A model generated the notes under the pieces. The model searched no databases, had not been told where the DNA came from, and saw nothing but the letters and a program-made list of their open reading frames with translations. A DNA stretch of 64,000 bases. Source: Halorubrum sp. Atlit-26R (GTDB lineage: Archaea > Halobacteriota > Halobacteria > Halobacteriales > Haloferacaceae). Both the position numbers and the translations under genes were made by a program. Below, piece after piece: positions 36,257 to 44,946 of the stretch (its first letter is position 1; the number at the start of each line of letters is the position of its first letter). Where the stretch lies: contig NZ_QPLT01000001.1 in assembly GCF_003666015.1 (NCBI RefSeq), positions 434,001-498,000 on the forward strand. Reading direction: 5' to 3'.

Positions 36257-37021
36257 ATGACGAACGAGACGTTTCGCGTGCTGTGCGTCGACGACGAGCC
36301 CGGACTCGCGCGGCTCGTCGCGACCCACCTCGAACGCGACGCCGACCTCGACTGCGAGACCGCGGTCGAGACCCGCCCCGACGACGCGCTCCGCCGGATC
36401 GAGCGCGAGTCGTTCGACTGCGTCGTCAGCGACTACGACATGCCCCGCCTGACCGGCGTGGAACTGCTCTCGGCCGCCCGCGAGGTCGACCCGGACCTCC
36501 CGTTCCTCCTGTTTTCCGCGACCGGCCCGGCCGACATCGCGGCCGAGATGGTCCGCGCCGGCGTCAGCGACTACGTCTCGAAGCGGGGCGGCGCGGACGG
36601 CTACACGGCGCTGTTGCGGCGCGTCAAGCGGACCGCAGCCGGCGAGAACGGGCGCTTCGGGGCTCGGGACGCCGACGACCTGACCGAGGCGGACGTGGCG
36701 CTCGACGGGGTCTGTACCGTGGCGCCCGACGGGACCTTCGAGTTCGTCGGCGAGGAGTACGGCGCGTTGTACGGCTACGCCCCCGAGGAGTTAGAGGGAG
36801 AGCCGTGGCAGCGGCTCCATCCCGAGACCGAGGTCGAACACATCGAGACGAACGTCATCCCGGCCGTGACCGACGGTGAGCGGTGGACGGGGGCGAGCAC
36901 GGGGCTCCGGGCGGACGGCAGCCGGTTCGCCGAGTCGAAGATGGTGAGCGCGACGGCGGACGACCGGCTGGTCATCTCGGTGTCGCCGCTCGACGCGGTA
37001 CGGCCGGTCGCCGACGACTGA
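36257..37021 (+). CDS. Response regulator with PAS domain
   Basis: A 254-residue two-domain signalling protein. The receiver (residues 1-125) has the acidic pocket VDDEP, phosphoacceptor Asp59 in VVSDYDMP, and Lys in SDYVSKRGG. A PAS-like domain (about 145-250) starts GVCTVAPDGTFEFVGEEYGALYGYAPEEL. There is no DNA-binding or kinase domain, so it probably acts through protein partners, as many haloarchaeal receiver-PAS proteins do. The ATG at 36257 is preferred over an upstream GTG-type start. Confidence 0.88.
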   Translation: MTNETFRVLCVDDEPGLARLVATHLERDADLDCETAVETRPDDALRRIERESFDCVVSDYDMPRLTGVELLSAAREVDPDLPFLLFSATGPADIAAEMVRAGVSDYVSKRGGADGYTALLRRVKRTAAGENGRFGARDADDLTEADVALDGVCTVAPDGTFEFVGEEYGALYGYAPEELEGEPWQRLHPETEVEHIETNVIPAVTDGERWTGASTGLRADGSRFAESKMVSATADDRLVISVSPLDAVRPVADD

Positions 37022-37051
37022 GCGGGCGCGAACCGCAGAACCCCGCCCGCC

Positions 37052-37570
37052 TCACCCGTCCCGGCGCACGTACAGCGTCTTCTCGCAGGCCGCGTGGACT
37101 TCCCCCTCGTCGTCGACCAGCGAGACGAGGTACTCGCGGTCGGTCGATTCCCCCGGCTCGAGCGTCTCGCGGATCGCCTCGGTCTCGGCGGTCGGCACCT
37201 CGAACTCGGCGTACAGCGTGTCGCGGCCGGGTTCGATGAACTCCAGCGCGGCCGACTTGTCCCACACCGTGAACGCGTCGCCGAGGATCCGCCGCAGCAT
37301 CATCATGTACACCGGATCGATCGCGGCGTAGATGCTGCCGCCGAAGATCGTCCCGACCGCGTTGCGGGTGCGCCAGTTCAGCGGCAGTCGAATTCGAATA
37401 TAGCGCCAGTCGGCCGCGATGTGGTCGACGCGCGCGCCCGTGCCCCGGTACGCGGGGAGGAGGTTGAACCCGAGCCGCCAGAGCCGCGTTCGGCGGCTCT
37501 CCGCCGGCGGGTCCTCGCGCAGGGGTCGCGGGTCGGGGTCGCGGTCGACCCCGGTCGGGGAATCGCTCAC
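37052..37570 (-). CDS. Hotdog-fold DUF4442/PaaI-like thioesterase
   Basis: A 172-residue protein with the DUF4442 pattern NLLPAYRGTGARVDHIAADWRYIRIRLPLNWRTRN and GTIFGGSIYAAIDPVYMMMLRRIL, the central hotdog helix. The family contains acyl-CoA thioesterase-like enzymes with a presumed fatty-acyl or aromatic-CoA substrate. The start is a GTG at 37570. It is divergent from ncsA, with repeat copy C in between. Confidence 0.82.
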   Translation of the reverse strand: MSDSPTGVDRDPDPRPLREDPPAESRRTRLWRLGFNLLPAYRGTGARVDHIAADWRYIRIRLPLNWRTRNAVGTIFGGSIYAAIDPVYMMMLRRILGDAFTVWDKSAALEFIEPGRDTLYAEFEVPTAETEAIRETLEPGESTDREYLVSLVDDEGEVHAACEKTLYVRRDG

Positions 37571-37650
37571 GGCGATCCGCGACGGGCCGGCGACAAACCG
37601 GTGTCGGAACCGGCGACAACCGACCGGGGGTTGTCGCTCTCGAACGCTCG

Positions 37651-38124
37651 TTTATATTAACCTCGTGGCGCGTGCCTGTGAGCGCCCGAAGGGCGCGAAC
37701 AGCACCGCGCGAGGGAGTCGGTGGTCCGGAGCGAAGCGGAGGACCGCCGACGAGGCTGGGGAGGCGTGAGGCTGCGGTCGCGGAGCGGGGCGGGACTCAA
37801 AGGGGCAGCCGCGAGGACGAAGCACGGCGATGCAAGGACCACAAAGAGCGAGCGAAGCGAGCGACTGAGGACCGCAGCGAGCCGCGCGAGTCCTCGCGGC
37901 TGGGGCTTTGGCGGTGTTGTCTGCCGATCTGTCAGCACTCATTTATACGCGATCGGCTGGGGCTTCGGAGGTGTTGTCTGCCGATCTACCAGTAATTATT
38001 TATAAATGAGCGGCTGGAGCTTTGGAGGCGTTTTCAGCTGATCTGCCGGGAGGCATTTATAAGCGATCGGCTGTGGCTTCGACCGCGTTTGCCGTCGCTC
38101 CGCCAGCGACTATTTATTTATAAA
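37651..38124 (-). repeat. Modular hairpin element with 57-bp tandem array, copy C (reverse)
   Basis: It lies in the 666-bp gap between the divergent thioesterase and ncsA genes and is inverted relative to the other copies. Boxes at 37941, 37998, 38055 and about 38112 keep the 57-bp period. Stem 1: 13-bp perfect arms (CAGCCGCGAGGAC) at 37806-37818 and 37890-37902. Stem 2: 37717-37727 with 37741-37751, one T-G wobble on the plus strand, 13-nt loop. Stem 3: GCGCCC/GGGCGC at 37682-37687 and 37691-37696. About 140 bp around stem 1 differ from copy B at only four positions. Confidence 0.85.
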
Positions 38125-38236
38125 TGGCCGTCGCCTCGGGAGCGTTCGAATCGATGTCGCTTCCGCCCACCTCCGATACTCCCCTCACGTAGCCGGCCCG
38201 AAACGGGTATCCCCGCGCGACCGCAACCCGACACCG

Positions 38237-39271
38237 ATGGAGTGCGACAAGTGCGGGAGCGACGCGATCCACCACGCCGCCTACTCCGGTGCGCACCTCT
38301 GCGGCCACCACCTCCGGGAGTCGGTCGAGAAGCGCGTGAAGCGTCGGATCCGCGAGGACGGCCTCCTCGACCCGGACGCGACGCCCGACGACCCGGACCG
38401 CTGGGTGATCGGGCTCTCCGGCGGGAAAGACAGCGTCGCCCTGACGCGGATCTTAGACGACGTGTTCGGGAAGGACCCCCGCGTCGAGATGCTCGCCTTG
38501 ACGATCCACGAGGGGATCGAGGGGTACCGCGACGCCAGCGTCGACGCCTGCGTCGAGCTGGCCGACGAGCTCTCCCTGCGCCACGAGCTGGTCTCCTACG
38601 AGGAGGAGTTCGACGTGCGGATGGACGACGTCGTCGAGGACGACCCCGAGGACATGGCGGCCTGCGCGTACTGCGGCGTGTTCCGCCGCGACCTCCTCGA
38701 GAAGTACGCCGCCGAGTTCGACGCCGACAAGCTGCTCACCGGCCACAACCTCGACGACGAGGCGCAGACGGCCATGATGAACTTCCTCGAAGGCGACGTG
38801 CGGCAGGTCGCGAAACACTTCGACGCCTCGCTCGGCCCGTTCGACGAGCGCGAGGCCACCGACGCGTTCGTCCCGCGCGCCAAGCCGCTCCGCGACGTGC
38901 CCGAAAAGGAGATCGCCCTGTACTGCCACGTCCGCGACCTCCCGACCCACATGGCCGAGTGCCCGCACGCCGAGGAGGCGTACCGCGGCGAGATCCAGTC
39001 GACGATCCACGAGTTAGAGGAGAACCACCCCGGCGCGCGCCACTCGATCATGGCCGGCTACGAGGAGCTCTCCGCGCTCGCGGCCGAGGCGTACCGCGGG
39101 GGCGACGGGGAGGGCGCCGGCGGCGACGAGGGGGACGCCGGCGACGAGGGGGACGCCGGCGACGAGGGCGACGACTCCGGCCTCCGCGAGTGCGAGCGCT
39201 GCGGCTCGCAGACGAGCCGCGACGTCTGTCGGAAGTGCCGGCTGCTGGAGTCGATCGAGGCGGCGACGTGA
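38237..39271 (+). CDS. ncsA: tRNA wobble-uridine thiolase NcsA
   Basis: A 344-residue protein of the TtcA/Ncs6/TuA group that thiolates U34 of tRNA, using a SAMP sulfur carrier in haloarchaea. It has an N-terminal Cys/His zinc motif (CDKCGSDA, LCGHH), a PP-loop SGGKDSVALT at 61-70, catalytic-type Cys in ACAYCGVFRR, and a C-terminal zinc ribbon CERCGSQTSRDVCRKC. A tandem Gly-Asp-Glu/Ala-Gly-Asp insert near residues 285-312 precedes the ribbon. In Haloferax volcanii ncsA is adjacent to ftsZ2; here they are 8 kb apart. Confidence 0.92.
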   Translation: MECDKCGSDAIHHAAYSGAHLCGHHLRESVEKRVKRRIREDGLLDPDATPDDPDRWVIGLSGGKDSVALTRILDDVFGKDPRVEMLALTIHEGIEGYRDASVDACVELADELSLRHELVSYEEEFDVRMDDVVEDDPEDMAACAYCGVFRRDLLEKYAAEFDADKLLTGHNLDDEAQTAMMNFLEGDVRQVAKHFDASLGPFDEREATDAFVPRAKPLRDVPEKEIALYCHVRDLPTHMAECPHAEEAYRGEIQSTIHELEENHPGARHSIMAGYEELSALAAEAYRGGDGEGAGGDEGDAGDEGDAGDEGDDSGLRECERCGSQTSRDVCRKCRLLESIEAAT

Positions 39272-39317
39272 CCGGGGCGCCGTTCACGCGCCGCCGTCGA
39301 CGCGGCCGAGTCGCCGT

Positions 39318-40316
39318 TCACGCGTCGCCCTCGACGCGGCCGATGAGGTCGAGCTGGTGGGTGAGGTAAACGAGTTCCCCGTCGTCGACCTGCTGCCGGC
39401 GAATTTCGAGCCACGCGTCGAGGTCGGCGGCCGAGACGGACGCGGTCTCGTCCCCGCCGGCGATCACCTCGCCGACCGCCGCCTCCACGGTGTCGAGAAT
39501 GTGTCGGAGGAAGAACGCCTCGTCGCCCGGATAGCCGGCCTCGCCGTCGGCGGGACGTGCGATCCAGTCGGAGCCGGCGGCCCCGAGGAGCGTCGAGCCG
39601 TCCGCTTCGCGCAGGCGCACGAGCGCGGCGCCGCCGGCGCGGCTGTTCCCGCCCGGCTTCTCGTCCATGTGTCGGTGGTATAGCGTCTCTATCGCCCGGT
39701 CGTCGGGATGTGCCGGACGAAACCGGGTCCCGCCGTCGAAGGTGATCGGGAAGTAGTAGGTCCCGCCGGGCGCCAGCGCGTCGAGCAGCGGATCGAGCCG
39801 GTCGAGCCCGAGCACGTCCAGTAGCGCCATCCCGATCAGCGCGTCGGACTCGCCCGCGTGCGCCGCTGCGTACGCGGGCGCGTCGGCGGCGACGGGCTCG
39901 ACCGCCACGACGCGCTCATCCGTCTCGACGACGAGCGCGTAGTCGCCGCTGCCGCCATCGTCGACGGACGTCGGTGCGTCTCGTTCCGCCGCCCACTCCC
40001 GGAGGAAGGGACCCAGCCCGGCGAGCGCGTCCGGGTCGCGGTCGACCGCGACGTACCGCGTCTCCCCGGGCGGGAGCACCTCCCAGTCGATCAGCCGGGC
40101 GACCATCGTCCCGACACCGGCGCCGACCTCCAAGACGCGCAGAGGGCCGTCGCGCGCCGCCGCGCGGTCCGCGAGCCGCTCTCGGAGGATCCCGACGAGC
40201 CGCCGGTCGAGCGCTCGGTCGTCGACGGTGCGCTTCGCTAAGAGGTAGCGTCGGAAGGCGGCGTCGTCGGCGGCGAGGGCGTCGCCGTCCGCGGGACCGC
40301 CGTCGGTCCCCGTCAC
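39318..40316 (-). CDS. Class I SAM-dependent methyltransferase
   Basis: A 332-residue protein starting at a GTG that overlaps the upstream glycosyltransferase stop by 4 bp (GTGA). The SAM-binding motif is LRVLEVGAGVGTMVARL (about residues 56-72), with a VAVDRDPDAL acidic loop. A motif-IV-like ALIGMALLDVLGLDRLDPLL and the helical C terminus complete it. The substrate is unknown. It is the last gene of a three-gene translationally coupled run with the glycosyltransferase and the PTPS-like protein, so a shared small-molecule substrate is plausible. Confidence 0.85.
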   Translation of the reverse strand: MTGTDGGPADGDALAADDAAFRRYLLAKRTVDDRALDRRLVGILRERLADRAAARDGPLRVLEVGAGVGTMVARLIDWEVLPPGETRYVAVDRDPDALAGLGPFLREWAAERDAPTSVDDGGSGDYALVVETDERVVAVEPVAADAPAYAAAHAGESDALIGMALLDVLGLDRLDPLLDALAPGGTYYFPITFDGGTRFRPAHPDDRAIETLYHRHMDEKPGGNSRAGGAALVRLREADGSTLLGAAGSDWIARPADGEAGYPGDEAFFLRHILDTVEAAVGEVIAGGDETASVSAADLDAWLEIRRQQVDDGELVYLTHQLDLIGRVEGDA

Positions 40317-41422
40317 GTCGTCACCTCCGGCTCGGCCGCGTCGACGGCGTCGGGCGCGTCGGCGACGTCGGCGAGGAGCCGACGGACGCGGGCCGTCGTC
40401 TCCCCCCAGTCCGGGTGGCGCTCGTACCGCCGCCTCGCGGCGCGACCCATCCGGGCGAGCCTGTCTGGGTCGGCCGCGAACCCGTCGAGCGCGCGGGCGA
40501 CGGCTGCCGGGTCGTCCGGGTCGACGAGGACGCCCGTCTCGCCGTCGGCGACCGTCTCGCTCGCGCCGCCCGCCCGCGAGGCGATCGCCGGCAGGCCGAA
40601 GCTCATTCCCTCTAAGTAGACGATTCCGAACCCCTCGTACCGGGAGGGGACGGCGAGGACGTGGCTCTCGCGGAGCGCGTCGGCCAGCTCGGCGTCCGAC
40701 AGCCGGCCGGCGAAGCGCACGCGGTCGCCGAGCCCCCGCTCCCGGACCAGTCGCCGCACGTCGGCGACGTGGGACTCGTCGACCGCCCGACCGACGACCG
40801 TGAGGTCGACGTGGGCGTCGGCGCGGGCGACCCCCTCGACGAGCGTGTCGAGCCCCTTCCGCGGCTCGACGTTGCCGACGAACGCGACGCGGAGCGGATC
40901 GGGGTCGGGACTGCCGAGCGACGCGGCCCGCGCCCCGATCGCGTCGTCGTCGATCGCGGGGTCGAACCGATCGCCGGCGGGCGGGGCGACGACGGTCGCT
41001 TCGGGGTCGACGCCGAGGGCGGCGACGGCGTCGCGGGTCGCCGCGCTGTTGCAGACGACGCCGTCGACGGTCGCGAGGTAGCGGCGCTCGACGGCGCGGT
41101 ACAGCGGCGAGAGGCGGCGCGGCTCGCTCGCGCGCAGGTGGTGGACGACGCTCACGACCGGGTACGGCAGGTCGCGGTTGGCGCGGAAAAGCGAGGGGTG
41201 CGCGAGCTCGTCTTGGAGCATCACGTCGACGTCGACGCGGAGGCGGTCGCGGACCTCCGAGAGCGCGTTGTCCAGCAGCCCGCGCGGGTACGCCCGCCAC
41301 GGGAGCTCGACGACCTCGACGGCGTCGCCGGCCGCGCGGAGCCCCTCGACGAGCTTCCGGTCGTAGCGGAACCCGCCCGACCGCTCGTCGAGGCCGCCGT
41401 ACAGCGCGAGCCCGACGTTCAT
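40313..41422 (-). CDS. Glycosyltransferase family 4
   Basis: A 369-residue GT-B enzyme. It has the N-terminal Rossmann start MNVGLALYGGLDERSGGFRYDRKLVEGL, AFVGNVEPRKGLDTLVEGVA at the start of the second domain, and the retaining-GT E-x7-E-type motif PSRYEGFGIVYLEGMSFGLPAIAS. It has no membrane segment. It overlaps both neighbours by 4 bp (ATGA with the PTPS-like gene, GTGA with the methyltransferase). Acceptor and donor are unknown. Confidence 0.9.
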   Translation of the reverse strand: MNVGLALYGGLDERSGGFRYDRKLVEGLRAAGDAVEVVELPWRAYPRGLLDNALSEVRDRLRVDVDVMLQDELAHPSLFRANRDLPYPVVSVVHHLRASEPRRLSPLYRAVERRYLATVDGVVCNSAATRDAVAALGVDPEATVVAPPAGDRFDPAIDDDAIGARAASLGSPDPDPLRVAFVGNVEPRKGLDTLVEGVARADAHVDLTVVGRAVDESHVADVRRLVRERGLGDRVRFAGRLSDAELADALRESHVLAVPSRYEGFGIVYLEGMSFGLPAIASRAGGASETVADGETGVLVDPDDPAAVARALDGFAADPDRLARMGRAARRRYERHPDWGETTARVRRLLADVADAPDAVDAAEPEVTT

Positions 41423-41796
41423 ACCGGCGCGTCGTAGGTCGCGGCGGCCGCGTCGTCCTCCCAGACCGTCACGGCCAGCTCGCTCACGGCGTCGTCGGTC
41501 ACCGCGTCGGTCACGCGCTCGAAGACGACGCGGGCGAACCGCTCGACGCTGGGGTTGTACCCCTCGAACTCGGGCAGGTCGTTGAGCAGCTCGTCGCGGT
41601 AGCGGTCCGCGAGGTCGCCGAGCGCCGCCTCGGCGTCGTCGATGTCGACGAGGTAGTCGTGCTCGTTCAGCTCGGGGCCGCGGAAGGTCAGCTCCACCTC
41701 GAAGTGGTGGGAGTGCGGGACGCTCTCCGACCCCTCGTCGACGACCGTGAGGTAGTGCTGGGCCACGAAGTCCGTCAGCACCGTCGTCGCGTACAT
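41419..41796 (-). CDS. PTPS/QueD-fold protein without the catalytic Cys
   Basis: A 125-residue T-fold protein starting MYATTVLTDFVAQHYLTV. The zinc-binding His set of 6-pyruvoyl-tetrahydropterin synthases is kept (AQHYL, then HSHHFEVEL), as is the LLNDLPEFEGYNPSVERFA segment and the late Glu in VTVWEDD. The catalytic Cys found before HGH is absent and the second catalytic His is not evident, so this is neither a standard QueD nor PTPS. It is first in a coupled operon with a glycosyltransferase and a methyltransferase, suggesting a modified pterin or related ligand. Confidence 0.82.
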   Translation of the reverse strand: MYATTVLTDFVAQHYLTVVDEGSESVPHSHHFEVELTFRGPELNEHDYLVDIDDAEAALGDLADRYRDELLNDLPEFEGYNPSVERFARVVFERVTDAVTDDAVSELAVTVWEDDAAAATYDAPV

Positions 41797-41864
41797 GAAC
41801 CGATCCACGGGCGCGAGCAACCTAAAGCCGGAGGGCGGCGGAAGGACGCTCGACGCGTCGGGTC

Positions 41865-41910
41865 ATTTATATGGAGCGGCGAGCGGCGGCGACGCCGTTT
41901 ATAAGTAGCC
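41865..41910. repeat. Remnant of the TTTATAA-box repeat
   Basis: ATTTATATG (41865) and GCCGTTTATAAGTAGCCG (41893-41910) lie between the PTPS-like and sulfatase-like genes. The second box reads almost exactly like the terminal box of repeat copies A and D, and it contains the TTA-TAA last codon and stop of the sulfatase-like gene. No hairpin module is present. Confidence 0.5.
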
Positions 41911-42774
41911 GAGCGCGCGAAGCCGGTCCCGGTCCGTCTCGCCCTCGGCGCCGTGGACCCGCGACACCGGTAGCGGCTCGGGCGGCGTCAGGGTCGGCTC
42001 GCGCGTCTCCTCGTCCGCGCCGTCGATCGTCGCCCACGGGACCGCGAGCAGCGCGGGGACGGGCGCGTGCATCGGGTGGCCGTACAACCCCCACTCGCCG
42101 AAGAGATTGCCGTGGTCGGCGGTGACCGCGATCCGCCCGTCGACGTTCGCCGCGAGGGACTCGACCTCGCCGAGGACGTGTCGGAGGTTCGCCTCGTACG
42201 CCGTCCAGACGCGCTCGACCGAGACCTCGCCGCGCCGGAGCAGCACCCACGGATTCCCCGCGTTGCTGTGGCTCCCGGTCCGCGCCAGCCCGTCGTCGCC
42301 GTCGAGGGGGTCCGGGACGAACGGGTGGTGCGGCTGCATGTAGTGGACGACGAGCCGGTCGGGGTCGCGCTCGCGGGCGAGCCCGATCGCCCGGTCGGTC
42401 ACGGCCGCGGCCGGCACGGTTCCCGCCTCGTCGTCCCACGCGTACTTCCACACCTCATCGAGCGCAGCGAACGCGCCCGCGTCGAGGTAGCGGTCGGTCC
42501 ACGTGTTGCCGGTGACCATGGCCGTCCGCGCCGTCTCGGGGCGGTCGACGAAGGTGTTCTCCAGCCACTCCGAGGAGGAGCTCCCGACCGACCGAACCGT
42601 CTCGACACCGCCGAGGAACTCGAAGTCGGACGCGACCGACCGAAGCAGGTCGGCCCGACAGGCGTCGAGGACGACGAGGACGTCCCACTCGCGGTCGAAG
42701 GCGTTCGTCCCGTAGTCGAGCCGCCGACCGATCGCCTGTAACCCCCGCAGGTAGGCGGTCCCGAGGCGGCCCAT
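41899..42774 (-). CDS. Sulfatase-like alkaline-phosphatase-superfamily protein
   Basis: A 291-residue protein with DVLVVLDACRADLLRS near the N terminus, a metal-site Asp and Cys/Arg resembling the sulfatase active-site entry. HYMQPHHPFVPDPLD and AVTADHGNLFGEWGLYGHPMHAP carry the C-terminal metal ligands. Length is short for a sulfatase and there is no signal peptide, so it is cytoplasmic. It may be a phosphotransferase or phosphodiesterase rather than a true sulfatase. A GTG at 42789 is an alternative start. The stop lies in a TTTATAAG box. Confidence 0.82.
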   Translation of the reverse strand: MGRLGTAYLRGLQAIGRRLDYGTNAFDREWDVLVVLDACRADLLRSVASDFEFLGGVETVRSVGSSSSEWLENTFVDRPETARTAMVTGNTWTDRYLDAGAFAALDEVWKYAWDDEAGTVPAAAVTDRAIGLARERDPDRLVVHYMQPHHPFVPDPLDGDDGLARTGSHSNAGNPWVLLRRGEVSVERVWTAYEANLRHVLGEVESLAANVDGRIAVTADHGNLFGEWGLYGHPMHAPVPALLAVPWATIDGADEETREPTLTPPEPLPVSRVHGAEGETDRDRLRALGYL

Positions 42775-42904
42775 GCCCGGCTCCGTCACGCTCGCGAGTT
42801 CGGCGCGAGGCGACTAAACCGCTCCGGCGGGAGCGCCACCGTCGCCCCCGGCGACGCCCCGCCGCCGTCGGGACACCTATACGTCTCGCCGCCTCGGTAC
42901 GACC

Positions 42905-44884
42905 GTGAACTGCCTGTTCGTCGGCGCGGGAGCGATCGCGCCGGAGTACGCCGCCGGCCTGTCCGAGAGCTCGCTGTCGCTGGCCGGCGTCGTCGACCTC
43001 GACGCCGACCGCGCCGCCGCCCTCGCCGCGGACCACGGCTGCCCGTCGTTCACCGACCTCGAGACCGCGCTGGAGCGCGTCGACGCGCCGCTCGTGGTGA
43101 ACCTGACGAGCCACGCGGCCCACGCGCCGGTGACGCGGACCGCGCTCGAAGCGGACCGCCACGTCTACTCGCAGAAGCCGCTCGCGCTCGACGCCGACGA
43201 GGCGCGCGCGCTGGTTTCGCTCGCCCGCGACCGCGGACTCGCGCTCGGCTGCGCGCCCGGGACGCCGCGGGCGCCCTCGCAGCGCCGCGCGGGCCGACTC
43301 CTCGCCGACGGCCGACTCGGGCCGGTTGGGCTGGGGTACGCCCACGCCCACGTCGGTCGCGTGACCGACTGGCACGACCGGCCCGACTCCTTCCTCGAGA
43401 TCGGGCCGCTGTACGACGGGGCGGTGTACCCGCTCGCGCTGTTGGTGACGTGGTTCGGCCCGGTCGAACGCGTCCGCGTCGCCGACGCGCTCGACGTGTG
43501 GCCCGAGCGCGAGGAGCGCCGACCGTCGACGCCGAGCCACGTCGAGGCGACGCTCGCGTTCGCGGCGGGGCCGACCGTCAGGCTCACCGCCAGCTTCTAC
43601 GCGCCCCACCGGAGCCGGGAGTTCTACGGGCTGGAGCTCCACGGCGACGACGGCTCGCTGTACCTGAAGGGGACCGGCGCGATGGGTTCCGGCCGCGATC
43701 ACGTCCGGTTCGGCCGCGTCGGGCGGGAGTACGTGAGCGCGCCGCCAGATTCGCCGACCGAACCGTACGAGTACGTCGACGCCGTCGAGCCCCTCGCCGC
43801 GTCGGTCGAGGCCGGGTCGCCGTCGCGGGCCGGCGGACGACGGGGCGCCCACGTCGTCGCCGTCTGTAACGCGATCGAGGCCGCCGCCGAGGGGGACGGC
43901 CCGGTCGCGGTCGACGACTGCGGCGCGACCGCCGACCCGCCGCCGGCGCCGGTGGTGCGGCCGGAGAAGCAGATTGGAGGGGAGACCGGGGCGGGCGCCG
44001 CCGCGCTCCGACTCCCCGCCGTCGGCTTCGGCTGCTCGCGCTACCGCGACGGGGAGTACGTCGAGCGCGCCGACTCGATCGCGACCGCGCTCGACGCCGG
44101 CTACCGCCTCCTCGACTCCGCCGAGCTGTACGGAAACGAACACCGGATCGGGGAGCTGCTCGCCGCGCCGGGCGCGCCCGACCGCGAGCGCGTGTTCCTC
44201 CTCGGGAAGGCGTGGCGCACGAACCACCGCCGCGAGCACCTGCTCGCCGCCTGCGCGGGCAGCCGCGAGGAGCTCGGGATCGACGCGTTCGACTGCTATG
44301 CGCTGCACTGGCCCTCGGCGCTCGAACACCGGGGCGAGCTTCGCCGCCTCGCCGAGAAGCCGGTCGAGCGGCAGGAGTCGCTCACCTTCCCCGAGGACGC
44401 CGACGGCGAGCCCGCGACCGACGACGTGTCGCTCGCGACCGCGTGGGAGAACTTAGAGGCCGTTCACGACAGGGGGTGGGCGCGGACGCTCGGGGTCTGT
44501 AACGTCTCGCGGGCGGGGTTGGAGACGGTCCTGGAGGCGGGGGCGGTCGACCCGGCGCTCGTGCAGGTGGAGCGACACCCCTACCGCCCCCGGAACGATC
44601 TGGTCGAGTTCTGCCGCGAGCGCGGGATCCGAGTGGTCGCGCACTCGCCGCTGTCGGCGCCCGGCCTCCTCGACGAGCCCGTCCTGAACGCGATCGGGAC
44701 GGAGCGGGGGCTCTCGCCGGCCGAGGTCGTGATCGCGTGGAACGCCTCGCAGGGGGTCGTCCCGATCCCGTCGAGCACCGCCGAGTCGCACGTCGTCTCG
44801 AACCTGGCGGCCGGGAGCGAGCGGCTGACCGACGACGAGATCGCGCGAATCGACGCCCTTCGAGACCCCGACTTCGAGCGGTGA
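42905..44884 (+). CDS. Gfo/Idh/MocA oxidoreductase - aldo/keto reductase fusion
   Basis: A 659-residue protein joining two complete oxidoreductases. Residues 1-350 are a Gfo/Idh/MocA enzyme (CLFVGAGAIAPEYAAGL Rossmann start; QKPLALD in place of the usual EKP, keeping Lys). Residues 365-659 are an aldo/keto reductase with the catalytic Asp and Tyr in LLDSAELYGNE, Lys in LLGKAW, His in YALHWP and a NADP-binding IPSSTAESHV end. The reading frame is continuous with no stop or rearrangement at the junction. It starts at a GTG. It probably acts on a sugar or sugar-derived alcohol. Confidence 0.88.
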   Translation: MNCLFVGAGAIAPEYAAGLSESSLSLAGVVDLDADRAAALAADHGCPSFTDLETALERVDAPLVVNLTSHAAHAPVTRTALEADRHVYSQKPLALDADEARALVSLARDRGLALGCAPGTPRAPSQRRAGRLLADGRLGPVGLGYAHAHVGRVTDWHDRPDSFLEIGPLYDGAVYPLALLVTWFGPVERVRVADALDVWPEREERRPSTPSHVEATLAFAAGPTVRLTASFYAPHRSREFYGLELHGDDGSLYLKGTGAMGSGRDHVRFGRVGREYVSAPPDSPTEPYEYVDAVEPLAASVEAGSPSRAGGRRGAHVVAVCNAIEAAAEGDGPVAVDDCGATADPPPAPVVRPEKQIGGETGAGAAALRLPAVGFGCSRYRDGEYVERADSIATALDAGYRLLDSAELYGNEHRIGELLAAPGAPDRERVFLLGKAWRTNHRREHLLAACAGSREELGIDAFDCYALHWPSALEHRGELRRLAEKPVERQESLTFPEDADGEPATDDVSLATAWENLEAVHDRGWARTLGVCNVSRAGLETVLEAGAVDPALVQVERHPYRPRNDLVEFCRERGIRVVAHSPLSAPGLLDEPVLNAIGTERGLSPAEVVIAWNASQGVVPIPSSTAESHVVSNLAAGSERLTDDEIARIDALRDPDFER

Positions 44885-44946
44885 GGCGGTCGGTGCCGAT
44901 CGGGCACCGGCGGTATTTCTTTGTGAGTGAAGCCCGTCTGTGTGAT

